Below are positions 24,501 through 37,810 of a DNA stretch of 64,000 nucleotides, in pieces. Position 1 is the first letter of the stretch. Every line of letters starts with the position of its first letter. This stretch comes from Hemerocallis citrina. Taxonomy: Eukaryota; Streptophyta; Magnoliopsida; Asparagales; Asphodelaceae. The notes under the pieces are model-generated. The model searched no databases, was not told the origin of the DNA, and was given only the letters and a program-made list of their open reading frames with translations. Where the stretch lies: NCBI GenBank assembly GCA_017893485.1, contig JACEHZ010000600.1, positions 62,001 to 126,000 on the forward strand, given 5' to 3'. The position numbers and the translations under genes were made by a program.

Positions 24501-27500
24501 CAATCTGCGGTTTCATTCATAAAACACGGGTAAAACCCCCGATTATCCGATGATATCCCTCGAGTCCCCTTACTTAAACCCTCCAATACCGCACTCATCA
24601 GTCATACATCGACCACACTCCTTCAGGTTTACATCGACCACGCTTCTTCAGGCAGTTCCCGTTCTGGAACTTCGGACGCTGTTCTGGATGCACTCCTGAG
24701 TCCTGATTCCATAATCCTGAATGCTTTTATCGGCTGTTAAAACCTTAATAATTTGTTACCATCGTTGTTCACTTGGTTACATTCAGGTCCCTTCTACTTT
24801 CCCAGTCTGTTTAACTCTGTAAATTGTGGATATTGATCGGAGTCCTTTGATTTTGTCTTGGATGGTTCATTCCCAGATTTGGATAGTACATTCCTGAGTA
24901 GCTGAGCTTAAAACTGTTTTATTCTATACGAGAGAACTATCTTTCGCTTCTTCTTGAAGCCTTTAAAGGATTATCTATTACCTAGGATCTTACATTTGTA
25001 TTTGAAGCCAATTTTTTCTAGGACGAGTAAATTTCTGATTTGTTCAACACTGGTAAATTAAGATATTTACTAGCGACATGGGAAATGGCATATACTAAGC
25101 ACAATTAATAAGACTGCGTGTTCTCTGGCTGATCTTTTAGCTCACTGAATTTTTAAAATATTTCTTCTTTCAAATTCCAGCATACCTTCTATAGAGCTTT
25201 CATTATAATTTGATGTGTACTAAATTAGAAAGCTAATGTTTCTCCAAAATGATCAGTATTTTTTGTGAGAGTTAACTGTATATAATGTAAAATCGGTGAT
25301 GTGTATGAACTTTGTTAATTTTGACAGTGCTGAAGTTTTTTTATAGTTCTTTTGCATATGTAACGCCTTGATTTCCTTCATTATAGGTTCTAACTTTACC
25401 ACGTTTCGATTGAGACAGTGCATACTAGTGAACATATATTGTTTATTAGTGGATTTGTTTGCACAACCTAACCATGCAACTTACTATAAAATTTCTTGTT
25501 AAGAGCTGGCTATACATTTGTACATGTTATATAAATTTTTTTCTTGCAGGTTACATTACACTTGGATCGATATTGGGACACCAAATGTTTCTTTTCTTGT
25601 GGCACTGGATGCTGGGAGTGACCTGTTATGGGTTCCATGTGATTGCATACAGTGTGCTCCTTTATCTGGCTATCATGGTAGTTTGGTAGGCCAAATATTT
25701 CCTCATTTATTATGATATATTTGACACAACCGAAGTTTCCTATTTACGATCTTGAATATGCTCCATTATTTCAATCTTGTCATCTACTTAGTATGAGTTC
25801 ATGCATGTCTGAGTACCTTTATGTTCACACGTGTGCGTGATTTTGTATTTATTCCATCATCCTCCCCCCTCATTTACATGCTTTGCAACAATCTAATTAG
25901 AGCATATCATCTACGTTATAACATACCCCACCCCTTATCTTTGCCTTCAAGGAATTTGATGCTAAGGATGGTTGTGTTGGGATTGGGGCGTCAACAAACG
26001 CCTCTGATCGCAGCGGAACTAATTAGAGCAATGAGGAAGTCGAAGAGATGAGACGAATCAATTAAGCAAGCAAGTAGATCCACCAATCTAACACAAACAC
26101 ACCGATGACTTATTCTGGTTAGCTTTTGCTTAATCCGGGGGAAAATATAGGGAGATCTGATATTTAACTAGAATAGATTACAAGGAGGTACTGACGTACT
26201 CAATATAAGGAATTAAACTCACTCATCAAGAACTATCTCTCTCACAAGCCTCTCTTTGCAATGAAGAAAATAATCTATAAAGTACTCTTTCTCATATTGG
26301 AGGAGCTTACAATATATTGAAGAATAGAGAGAAATCTAGGTCTAATCTTGATTCTCAATTGTCCGATATAAATTGGAAAAGAAGTAACTGCATAGGAGCC
26401 GTACGATGTAACTTGGAGTTGAAGATTGGGCTGAAATGACCTAACAAATCAAAGCCCAAAAACGAACATAGCGCCGCGGGCGATCAACCGTCCAATAAGA
26501 CCGGTCGACCGTCCACCTCTCGGCCAAACCCAGTGCAATTGTGGTCGGGGGGTGCGGTCGACCGCAACATAGGACAGTCGACCGCAACATAGCTTGCACC
26601 TTGCTGCTGCTGTTTTCTTCTACTCTTTTCGACACTTCAATCTCCGTGCTTCATCTTACCTTCTTCTAATCTGAACAACGAGTATTCAAGACCAATCCTA
26701 ACAAACTCCACCTTGGATTGCATACGAGTACTATCACATGATGTGTTATTCATCTCCAAACTCTAATGAACTCCACTTGCATAAAAGGACTTAGAACAAT
26801 AGCTTCTTCTTCTAGTTGAAATGATCTCTACCCAATCTCACCGAATCCAGTATTCCCCTTCAAGGGTACACCTCCGTAGATGTACTCACGAAGTTGTCAA
26901 ACTCCGCACGAACTCCACCTACCCTTAGGCTTTCTCCACCTTTCGACGATATTCGAACGTTGTGGTCTCGTCTCGATGAATCTAGTTGTGGCAAACTAGC
27001 TGAGCTTGCGGGAATAACGGGAAAAGAAGCAACACTTGCGTAAGTATTTCGGATTTTCCAAAGCTTGTCGAGATTGTTTTGGTTTAGCCCAACCACTCTC
27101 ATACCTCCAATCACCTTACGGCGACCTTGAAAAACAGACAGAACTTCACCTCGAGCTGTGTACCTGCAGCCCCGTGCATCAAGAGTTTCCAAGGAAATTA
27201 GATTCCGTTTCAGCAGAGAAATATGCAAAATATCCCTTAAAGTGAACATATTTAGACCTGACAACTCAACTGTTCCCTCACCTACTACTTCACAAATCTT
27301 CCCAGTACTCTCTCTTGGAGCAAATATGAGAAGAACTCCCTGAGTCAAGAAACCAACTAGAATTCACTTCTAAAGAATTTGAAACATGAAGACACGAATC
27401 AACTGAATCAAAGACACTAACTACATTAGCGGTTAAATTCACTTTCTTGGCGCTCTCCTGATTCTGTAATTTTCAATAGTCTTTCTTGATATGCCCTGTC

Positions 27501-30500
27501 CTCTTGCAATATCGGCAACGGATCGAATCCTTTTGTAAAGCACTTTGTCTTCCCCATGAAGGACTATCGACTGCTAGACAACTTGTGGAAATAGACGGTG
27601 ATTTCTGAGTCTCCTTCCTAAGCTGATTTTCCTTCAATGCTTTGATTATACCATCTACCGAAATACTCTCCTTGGCAGATCTACCGTGTAGCATGGTAGT
27701 GATCAAAGGCTCGTACGAATCTGGCAGTGAATATATCAAGTTGAAAGCTTTATCTTCCTCACACACATCTGCGTTGATCGCCTTAAGTTCAGATAATACC
27801 TTATTGAACTCTATAATGTGGTCTTGGAGATCAGCACCTTCATAGATAAACGGAACAATTTTCTCTTTCAATGCATCCGATCTAATAACGACGAATCAAA
27901 GTAGTTAGCTATGAGTTTTTTTCACAAACTTGCCGCATCAGTTTCTTCAAGAAATCTGTATTTGACCTCGTCCGCCAAGGATAGTCGGATCAGACTTATG
28001 ACTCTTTCACGAATATCTTCCCAACCGTCATCCTTCATATAAGTGGCTTTTCTTTCTTCTTAACGATTAACAGCAAACGTTCTTGAACAAGGACATCATA
28101 CATGTCAGTCTTCTAAATATTGAAATTGATCTTTCCATCGAACTGCTTGATCTTCAAAATATTGTGGCCTGTCATCTTAACTAAGGGACTCGGCAACCTG
28201 AAGCTTTGATACCAGTTCTTGGAATTGGGGTATCAACAAACGCCTTTGGTCGTAGCGGAACTAATTAGAGCAATGAGGAAGTCGAAATGATGAGACGAAT
28301 CAATTCAGCAAGTAAGTAGATCCACCAATCTAATACAAACACGCCGATAACTTATCCCGGTTAGCTTTTGCTTAATCCGGGGAAAAATATAGGGAGATCT
28401 GATATTCAACTAGAATAGATTACAAGGAGTTACTGACTCACTCAATATAAGGAATTAAACTCACTCATCAAGAACTCTCTCGAGCCTCTCTTTGCAATGA
28501 AGAAAATAATCTATGAAGTATTCTCTCTCATATTGGAGGAGCTTACAATATATAGAAGAATAGAGAGAAATTGTCTAATCTTGATTCTCACTCGTCCGAT
28601 ATAAACTGGAAAAGAAGTAACTGAATAGGAGCCGTACGATCTAACTTGGAGTTGAAGATTGGGCTGAAACGACCTAACAAATCAAAGCCCAAAAACGAAC
28701 ACAGCGCCGCGGGCGGTTAACCGTCCAATAAGACCGGTCGACCGTCCACCTCTCGGCCAAATCCAGTGCAATTGCGGTCGGGGGGTGTGGTTGACCGCAA
28801 CACAGGACAGTCGACCGCAACATAGCCCGCACCTTGTTGCTGCAGTTTTCTTCTATTCTCTTCGATGCTTCGACCTCCGTGCTTCATCCTACCTTCTTCT
28901 AATCTGAACAATGAGTATTCAAGACACAATCCTGTGAATACACAATCCTAACAGGTTGATGTTTGGTTGATAGTTGGCTGTGAAAATTTTCATAAGTTAA
29001 ATGGAGCCTTGTGCTCCATTGCGATCCTTTCTGATGCGAATAGCACTAGACGATGATTCCCTTTACAATGGCCATGTTATTTACCTTAATTTAAATATTT
29101 GATGTTCTTTCTAAGGCGTTCTAGCCTCAACACTTGTCTCTTCTGAAACAAATGAATGAGGTATAGTCAGGAGAGTGATAGCTTTAGAAAAGAAAGACGA
29201 GCCACTACCACTAATAGAAGAGAGAGGATGGACATTTTCCTGATGCTTCTTCACCACATTATTGTTGCTTGCATGTTTATCAATGTTTCTTGTTGTCAAC
29301 CCATCATTGTAGTTCAGTGTTGGAGGGCAGGATTAAGGGAAGAGACTCCAAAAGGGTCAGTGAGGAGGTAGGCATTTAGTAAATGGGTTAGGTCATTTTT
29401 TTAACAAGGTTTTTGCATATCTAGTATGAATTGCTGGATTAAAAGTCAGAAACGTGTTAGAATCACGACAATTGTGAAAAGCAACATTTTATCAGTTCAA
29501 CATTAGTACGGCAGTTGTCACTTCAGCTAGCCAGTGAGTCCCTTTGTGAAAAAAATGTCTTAACTAATGCATATATACTTAAAAACAAGTTATGGTATAT
29601 ATTTGATTTATCAGTAGTATCTATATATTTTCCTTCTGTATGAACGAGGTCAGTCTGCTAGTTGGCAGCAGTTTTAGCACTTATTTTCGATAATTGATTG
29701 GCAGGTGCTCCCTGGTGTTTGGGGCATCTATTATGCAGGATAAAGATCTTGGCATGTACAACCCGTCAGAATCAAGAACAAGCAGGCATCTTTCATGCAG
29801 TCATGAGCTCTGCCATTCGAGCACGAGCTGCAATAATCCAAAACAGCCCTGCCCATACACTGTCAACTACTACTCAGAAAATACATCCAGTTCCGGATTA
29901 TTGGTGGAAGATACATTATACTTAGCTACCAGTGGAGTCCGCACATCAGTACAGGCCCCAGTCATTATAGGGTATGTTCAAGTCATTTTGGTACTTGATC
30001 ACTTAGTTTTAGCGTGGAAGCATGGATGCAGGTACGGGCATGGGACATAACTCATGGTTAACAATAAACAGAGTTATTGAGTAGGACACGGAGGCGCAAC
30101 CATAATATTGTATATTCATTATTGTTAATCCAATTAATTTTTAGCTGATAATCAAAACAAAAGATTGATAATCCATGCAAAAAAAAGCAATTATAGTTCA
30201 GTAGTCTATTAATACGAGAAATTTCATAATCAATAAAAGGTAATAAATGCTACTATAAGAAATGTGAAGTGATGGGAGATTTTTTCATATAAATGCTGGA
30301 GAAGTGTAAGCATGCAATGTATTAGATATATTATAAAATTTACGACATGTCTTGGAAGTTTTGGATACGTGTGATAGGAGTATCCATGAGGTAAGTATCT
30401 GGCACATGACTTGACACAGGTAGAGCTCCATGGTAGAAGTGTCTAGACTTGATAGGTTGAGATTTTTACTGTACTAGTATCTTCCATTAAAACTACTAGT

Positions 30501-33500
30501 ACCTTTATGAACATTCTTGTAGTTGTATAAATGCAGTTGTGGTAGGAGGCAGAGTGGTGGTTATTTAGATGGAATTGCTCCCGATGGTCTTCTTGGTCTA
30601 GGGTTTGGGGATATTTCAGTTCCTAGCATCTTAGCAAGATCAGGATTGGTTCATAATTCTTTCTCAATGTGCTTCGAAGACGATGAATCTGGGCGAATTT
30701 TATTTGGAGACCAAGGTCTCCCAACTCAGAACTCTACTCCATTTTTGCCTTTTGGAGGAAAATAGTAAGTTGTCTATGGAAATTATAACTGTTGCCACAG
30801 TTGCTAAATAATTGTCTTGCTATTTTGTTATTTCCTGTTCTACTTGTATCGTGTATTTCTATATACTATTCTTCATTGTTGTATATTTAATATATCTTTT
30901 ACACTTAATTTTGGTGCCAGTATGTGAATTTACCCTTCATAGGGGCTTGAGATTCGTTAAACAATTACAATCTGTCATTTCTTCTTTTTTCTCTATTGTT
31001 ACATGATTTAAAAAAAGAAGGAAATTTGCAACGAATTAGTACTCAACCAGCAGTATAGCTGATGGAATTGGAGTTGTCCATGCAATAGTTAAATTACAAA
31101 GCTTAGTACTGAGGCGTGCAGGCTTTGCTTTTATTTTGCGAGCTATTAACTAATGTATGACCTTTGGTTCAGCACTACCTATATCATTGACGTGGAGAAT
31201 TTATGCATTAAAAACCGGTGTCTTGGGAGTACAAGCTTTCAAGCTTTAGTTGATAGTGGGTCATCATTTACAGTTCTTCCTATTGATGTCTACAAGAGAG
31301 TTACTCTTGAGGTATATATACTTTTTCTGTTGAAGCATTGCTATTTACCATCTTCTATGTGGATACTTATTGTCCTCTAAATTTTCAGTTTGACAGGGTA
31401 ATAAATGTTTCGAGGGTTGCAGATGACATTGATTGGGAGTATTGTTATCAAGCCAGGTAACTATGTGAGGCAATTATGTCAAAATGGATGCACTTTTTGA
31501 CACTTCTTTCAATTGTTTTGCTGCTTGTGATAACAGCTCACTGGAGATGCCTGCAGTGCCGACTGTGAGACTAACTTTAGCTGTGAATAAGAGCTTTGTG
31601 GTCATCAATCCAGTCTTTGTATACTACAGTAAAGAGGTGTGTTGTAGGTCCTGGATCATGATTTAATATTAGTCTTTCAGTCATTCACTAAGGGGGTGTT
31701 TGTTTATGAGTAGTTTTACTGTAGGAAGTGATGAAATCGGGGAAAAAACCATGTTCCTAGGTTTTGGTTGGCTTCACCTTTCTTTCCTCCGATTTCTCTT
31801 GAAGAGCACCTGTTCACGAATATTTTAAGCATATATTTCTCTCTCTCTCTCTCTCTCCACTTTTGAGTTTGCTTTTGTCATCTTCTAAATTCACAAAACC
31901 CTATTTAAACCAACCACCCCCTCCTCCTGGCCGATGTGGGACTAAAGTCCCCACATTTAATACACATCAACCTGTATTAGATGTTAGGTTAGGTTTAAGT
32001 TTAATTTTAGTTAATTAATTAGTTTATGTTTAAGTTTAATTAATTAATTAATTAGTTTAAGAGTTTAATTAAATTTTTTGGTTTAATTAATTAGTTTAAG
32101 AGCTTAATTAAGGTTTCGGTTTTTAAGCTTTCGCTGGGGATAGTTTAATTAATTTGTTGAAAAAAATTAACAGAGTTAAGTTTTCGGTTTATTTTTAATA
32201 ACATGGATTAAGATCAATTAAGACCTGATAATTAAGGTTTATTTTTAATTAAGCCCGGTAATTAAGCTTTCGGTTTGTTTTAACTTCTGTTTTATTTATG
32301 GGTTTCAGTTTTTTTTGAGTTTTGGTATTTTTTTTAGCTTCAGTTTTTTTTGGTTTCGATTTTATTTTATGTTTCGTTATTTTTGGTTTAATTTTATTAA
32401 GGTCAATTTAGTTTAATTAGTTTAAACCCTAATTAATTGAGATTAATTTCAAATAAATTTCAAAAGTTAAAAAATATTTTAAATTACTTTCGCTAGAGTG
32501 TTCTTACAACTCAAACAAACCTATTTTTTCATATAAAACTATTCCAGCTACAGTAAATCTACATCCAACCATTTCCACATATTTCTTTTCTCTAGAGTAA
32601 TCTTACAACTTTGAAAAAGTTTTACAATCAACCAAACACCCCCTGAAAGGAAACATTTTTATAAATGTTATTTGGTGTATCATCCTTCCGTAAAAGAATT
32701 GAGTCCTTTACATACATTTACATATATTAGTGTAGTAGTATTTTCTGTTTGCTCTTATTTGTGATTTTGAAAATTTTGGCTACTTGATGTGACGTAATAT
32801 AACTTCACTAACTAGATCTTTTGTTACAGTGAAATACAAACTGAAGAACATGTGTATTGAAGCAAATATTCAAAGGAACAATGTAACTATTAAGATGTAG
32901 GAAATAACAAGTAATATCAAGGGAGCATATATCAGTAGTAACAGGGGGAACAAAAGAAGTATTGATGTCAAAATTTAGCACTAATGCCTAGAAACCTAAA
33001 CCTTGGTCTTGCTGCTTATGAATGAATTTTCTCATCAATAAATCCATCTCTTTTTTTGTGGCAATTACTGAAAAAGGAAGTTTTATGAACTTAAAAATAA
33101 ATCATTTGCAAGGAACATGCATGAGATAAGCTTGGAAATTGAAGGAGAATCATACATCAGAATTCAGAGGTTGTAAGATACTGATATGGGATCATTTTTT
33201 TTATTTTTGCAGGGTGAGATTGATGGCTTTTGTCTAGCTTTACAGTCATCAGCAGAAAACGTGGGGATAATTGGACGTGAGTACCACCTAATTTTGTTTC
33301 TGCATTAGCACGCCCACACCCACCCACCCACACAACATACATTCATTCACTGATTACTATTATGCGTGTCACCCATCTTCGTGCAACTAAATTTTTCACA
33401 CATGCAGAGAATTTTATGACCGGATACCGTATGGTCTTTGATAGAGAGAAATTGAAGCTTGGATGGTCATATTCCAATTGTAAGAGACCGATCTTCCCAC

Positions 33501-36500
33501 TGTATCTCTGTTATATTTTCTTATTTCTACCTTTACCTTATGTTTATCCTCCGAAGAGGGTTCCTTTGGTTCCAAACATTCTGTTCATTAACAGTTCACA
33601 AATAGAAAAAGAAAAAGAAAGAAATCATTGACTTTCCTCCCATATCTTGCATCTATAGTAGTTTTCTAGTTCAAGATTGAATTGAGATTAGCATCAAGAT
33701 TGAATTGAGATAAGATACTATTTAAATTACAACATCTATAATCTTCACTGTTAGATGATAGATTAGTTTAGTTCCACATTAAATAATGTATTGGTTTAGT
33801 ATTCTCTTCTTTCATATATATAGGAGACATATTGTACTCAGTTTAATCAATCAATAAAGTATTTCTTCCCATCCAATAATCTTAACATGATATCAGAGCA
33901 TATCACCCTATAAGGTTCATACTTATTTTATCCTTGTCGTTGAGGTGGAGTGATTCTCGTTTTCATCGAAATCACTCCACCTCCCGACATCTCTCTTCCG
34001 CTCCCGATCAAATACCAAATCCCTAATCTCCTTCTTCAATCAACAAACTCCAAAACCCTAGCCGTCATCAAACAACAAATCTCCAAAATTCTAACCCTAA
34101 TCAATTCTTACTCTCTTTCTCAGCCGTCTCCTTCTCTCTTCGCTGTCTTTCTCTCTCCCCGTCATCATCTCTCTTCCTCTTCCCCTTCTCTTCTTCCTCA
34201 TTTCTTAGTTTTGGAGTCTTGAGGTTTCATCAGTTCCCATCTCTCTCTTCTTCTCTTCCTCTCTTCTCTATTGCCATTTCTTCCTCTTCAAGTTTTCAAC
34301 CTCAAAGTATTTCTTGATCTGAACTCAGATCTTTCATAGTACTCCACCTTTTGATCCAAAATCAAGAACCTCTAGAACTCCCTACTCCCTCCATTTCCAC
34401 CATCAACATCCAATCCTGCTTGCTTCCTACATCTGAAACCCCCCAAAACTCAAAACCCAATTTGAATCCCACTTTCAAATCTGCCTCCCTCCTCCAAAAT
34501 GGTTGAGCCCATTACCATCAACGAGGCCCTCCAAGACCGCCGCCCTTCCACCGACATTATCCACCACCACTCCACCAAGAAATCCCCTGTGGAGCCGTCC
34601 GCATACTCCCTCCATGCGTAGCTCGAGGAGCCCCCCACCCGCCCTGAAATCATGGGCTGGTACGTTTACGCGGTCTGCTCCTACTTTGTCCAGTCCTTCC
34701 CGTACTCTTCCCCCTCATGGTCGCCCAAAGCGCCTCCCCGCCGTCCGCGTGCCTCCTTGCCGTCCCCGTACTCTTCCTCCTCATGTTTTGGCTTGGATCG
34801 TTGATAACTTTGTTGTTGCTGTTTTTTTCTCAAAAAAAAAAAAAAATCTTATAGGTTCTTGTGCTTCTACATCCAGATCGTCAACTTACTCTGGTTGATT
34901 GATCATAAGTTTGAGAGGGTGTGTTATCAGTATCCAGTTCCTATTTCAGGGATAATATCCCATCATCGACTGTCTAAAGTCAGGGGTGAGCTCTCATCAC
35001 CGACTATGTCTCAAGTCAGGGGTGAGATTCCATTAGTCTATTTTTTCAGTTCAGAGGTGAGATCCCATCACAAATCAGGATATGGAGATCCCGCCACTGT
35101 TCGGGGTGAGATCTCAACAGTGCGCCACCACTACTTTCTTCCGCAACAATCTACTTAGTTTCCATCACATGCGACATCCAGTGCCCTTTCTGCATCATAG
35201 TTTGTCGTTTCTTCCATATCAACATCGCCAGTTTTCCAAACTCTTGTTGCTTGAACCAACATGAGTTTGAGAGAGGGGGTGTTAGATGATAGATTAGTTT
35301 AGTTCCACATTGAATAATGTATTGGTTTAGTATCCTCTTCTCTCCTATATATAGGAAACATATTTTACTCAGTTTAATCAATCAGTAAAGTATTTCTTCC
35401 CATCTAATAATCTTAACATTTACAATTATATATAGTGAGGTAGGGTTGTGGTGGTCTATAAGACCATAATGTGGAAAATTTCTCGCCTCACTTCTCTATT
35501 GCACGTGCTTTCCGCCTATGCTCAATGACTTAGGAAAAAGAGCACATGCAGAGCACACATGCTAATCATATTGTAATGTGAGTTTTGGAATATTTCAGCA
35601 TATTCCACTGCTCAGGTTTCGCTTTCACAACAATGAAATAGTTATTTGATTATAAACTAGGAAACACGGATTTTTTACGGAGGCTCTCGCACCCGAGTCG
35701 GACTCGTATTAGACTCGGGTGCGGCGGGACACGCACGGGGTGCTACGGGGTGCATGTCCCATTATTTTATATTAAAAATTTTAATCGGTGTGGCTAGGGT
35801 GCGGCAAGGGTATAAAAAAAACCCTAAATCCCACTATTTTTCTCTCTATCTGATGTTTTCTCCCCCTATCTCTCAAGAACTCCAAATCCCGATCAAAACC
35901 CTAATCCTCTCTGTTACCGTCGTCGACTCCTCATTTCTCCGGTGGCTTCTTCGCTCTTCGCCGTCGACTCTGCTTCTCCACTCGTCGCCGTTAATTCCTC
36001 CTTTTCTCCGTCGTTGACTCTGCCAATTCCTCCACCGTTGACTCCTCCACTCTTCGACGTCGCCGCCTTCTGTCTCTGGTAATCCACCATTAAACTTTGT
36101 TGTGTCCTGTTGCTTCTTGTTGTCAATATCCACCATTAAACTTGCTTTGAGATTGGTGCACATACTTCACTTGTGATGAAGTTATAAATATAGTTTTTGC
36201 TTCCTGTTGTGATTGTATGACCATAATTAATCCTTTATTGCTTCATGTTGTGATTGTATGACCCCACAAAAGTCCGTACAACCCTAATTAATCCTTTTTG
36301 CTTTCTTTTTTTTGCCTGCTTGTTTGCTTGTTTGTTGTGATTATATGAACTCAAATATACATAATATGCTTGCTTGTTGTGATTGTATGAACTGAAATCT
36401 CTTGATTAATGTATGATTATTAACACTGATTTTGGTTTTTTTATACAAAAATATAAATATATAATATATAAAATAATTATTTAAATATTGGTCGAATTCC

Positions 36501-37769
36501 AGCCGCACCCGCATCCTACTATTTTTGGAAATCGCACCCGCATCTCCCGCACCTGTGGTTGACCGTCTGGTAGTAGGATCACCTGCCCAGTCTGAATCAG
36601 AATATGCACCGAGTTTCTGTTTGGATGTAGAAGACATGAATAATGAGCGAGTGATAGTGCCTCGAAGATATCTGAGGATCCGAAGAAGAGCACTGTGGTG
36701 AACTGATGTAGGAGCATAAACAAACTGACTAACAACACTGATTGCATGAGCAATATCGGGTCTGGTCATGCATAAGTAGACAAGTTGTCCAACAATCTGT
36801 CTGTATCTAGTAGGATCTGGAAGGAGTTCACCATCTGTGGGACGAAGCTTCACATGAAGCTCTAAGGGAGTATCGGCTGATCGACTGTCAGAGAGAAATG
36901 CAACGGAGATAATATCTGATATGTATATTTGTTGAGAAATGAGTGCCCCGTGATTCATGGGCAATCTGTAGACCCAGAAAGCAGCGTAGTTTACCAAGAT
37001 CTTTCATATGAAATTGCTGGTGAAGGTAGTGTTGGGTGGATGAAATGCTTGTGGAGTCATCCACAGTAATAATCATATCATCAACATACAATAATAGAAG
37101 TACTCTCCCCTGCGGTGATGACCGCATAAATATAGAGTGGTCCTGTAAACTCTGATTGAAACCATCCTGGGTGATGACCCGGCGAAAACACTCAAACTAG
37201 GCTCGAGAGGCCTGTTTCAGGCCATATATAGCACGACGGAAACGACAAGCATGACGAGGAGGGGTGGTAAGGTCAGAAGGAGGATGCATGTAAAAAGCCT
37301 CAGATAATGTGCCATGAAGAAATGCATTCTTCACGGCCATCTGATATAATGGTCACTGGCGAACGGAGGCAACGACAAAGAGAGTACAAACTGTAGTCAT
37401 CTGTGCTACTGAGGTAAAAGTCTCATCATAATCAATGTCATGCTCTTGAGTAAATCCTTGGGCAACTAGACGAGCTCTGTGCCGCTCAATGGAGCCATTA
37501 GGTTGATATTTGACCTTGAAGATCCATTTGCAGGTAACAGGCTGAACACACACAGGCAGTGAAACAACATTCTAAGTGTCAGTCTGATCAAATGCACGAA
37601 ACTCCTCTGCAATAGCTTTTTGCCACTCGAAAAATTGAATAGCTTCCTGATAGGTTCTGGGCTCACGTGCTAGGAAGTTAAAATTGGTTTTTGGAACTAA
37701 TCGGTTTGGATGCAATTAGTGATTAATCGGTTAATCGGAAAATAATCGGAGATTAAATCGTTATAATCG

Positions 37770-37810
<41 letters not shown>

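Larger units (their letters stand above)
25975..28953 (-). mobile_element. Deleted Copia element in intron 2
   Basis: LTRs at 25975-26703 and 28217-28953 (about 730 bp) enclose 1.5 kb. An exact 5-bp duplication GGTTG (25970-25974, 28954-28958) flanks the element. A - strand primer site TGGTATCAAAGC lies at 28203-28214 beside the right LTR, so the element reads right to left. The polypurine-like AAGGTGGAGTT adjoins the left LTR. Only gag and protease-region remnants remain; integrase, RT and RNase H are gone, so it could only have moved with proteins supplied by others. It is antisense to the host gene. Confidence 0.9.
33749..35418 (+). mobile_element. Small LTR element carrying a gene fragment
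   Basis: Two 139-bp LTRs (33749-33887, 35280-35418), TGTTAGATGATAG to CTTAACA. A primer site (TGATATCAGAGC, one base from the Copia tRNA-Met site) follows LTR 1, and a GAGAGGGGG purine tract precedes LTR 2. The flanks TTCAC and TTTAC differ by one base. The 1.39-kb interior has no retroelement protein. It has a C/T-rich leader, a cellular-looking coding fragment (34499-34800) and repeats (34978-35115). It looks like a TRIM-size non-autonomous element that captured host sequence. Confidence 0.85.

Noticed and set aside
24344..24598. 84-codon - strand frame in intron 1
   Set aside because: No recognisable family, no repeat context, and within the range expected by chance.
29705..29738. Alternative acceptor for protease exon 3 at 29705
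   Set aside because: It would keep a reading frame after CAG but add residues absent from the family; the acceptor at 29738 gives the expected join.
34503..34898. 131-codon Pro/Ser-rich frame
   Set aside because: Shadow of the captured exon fragment that starts at 34499 in another frame.
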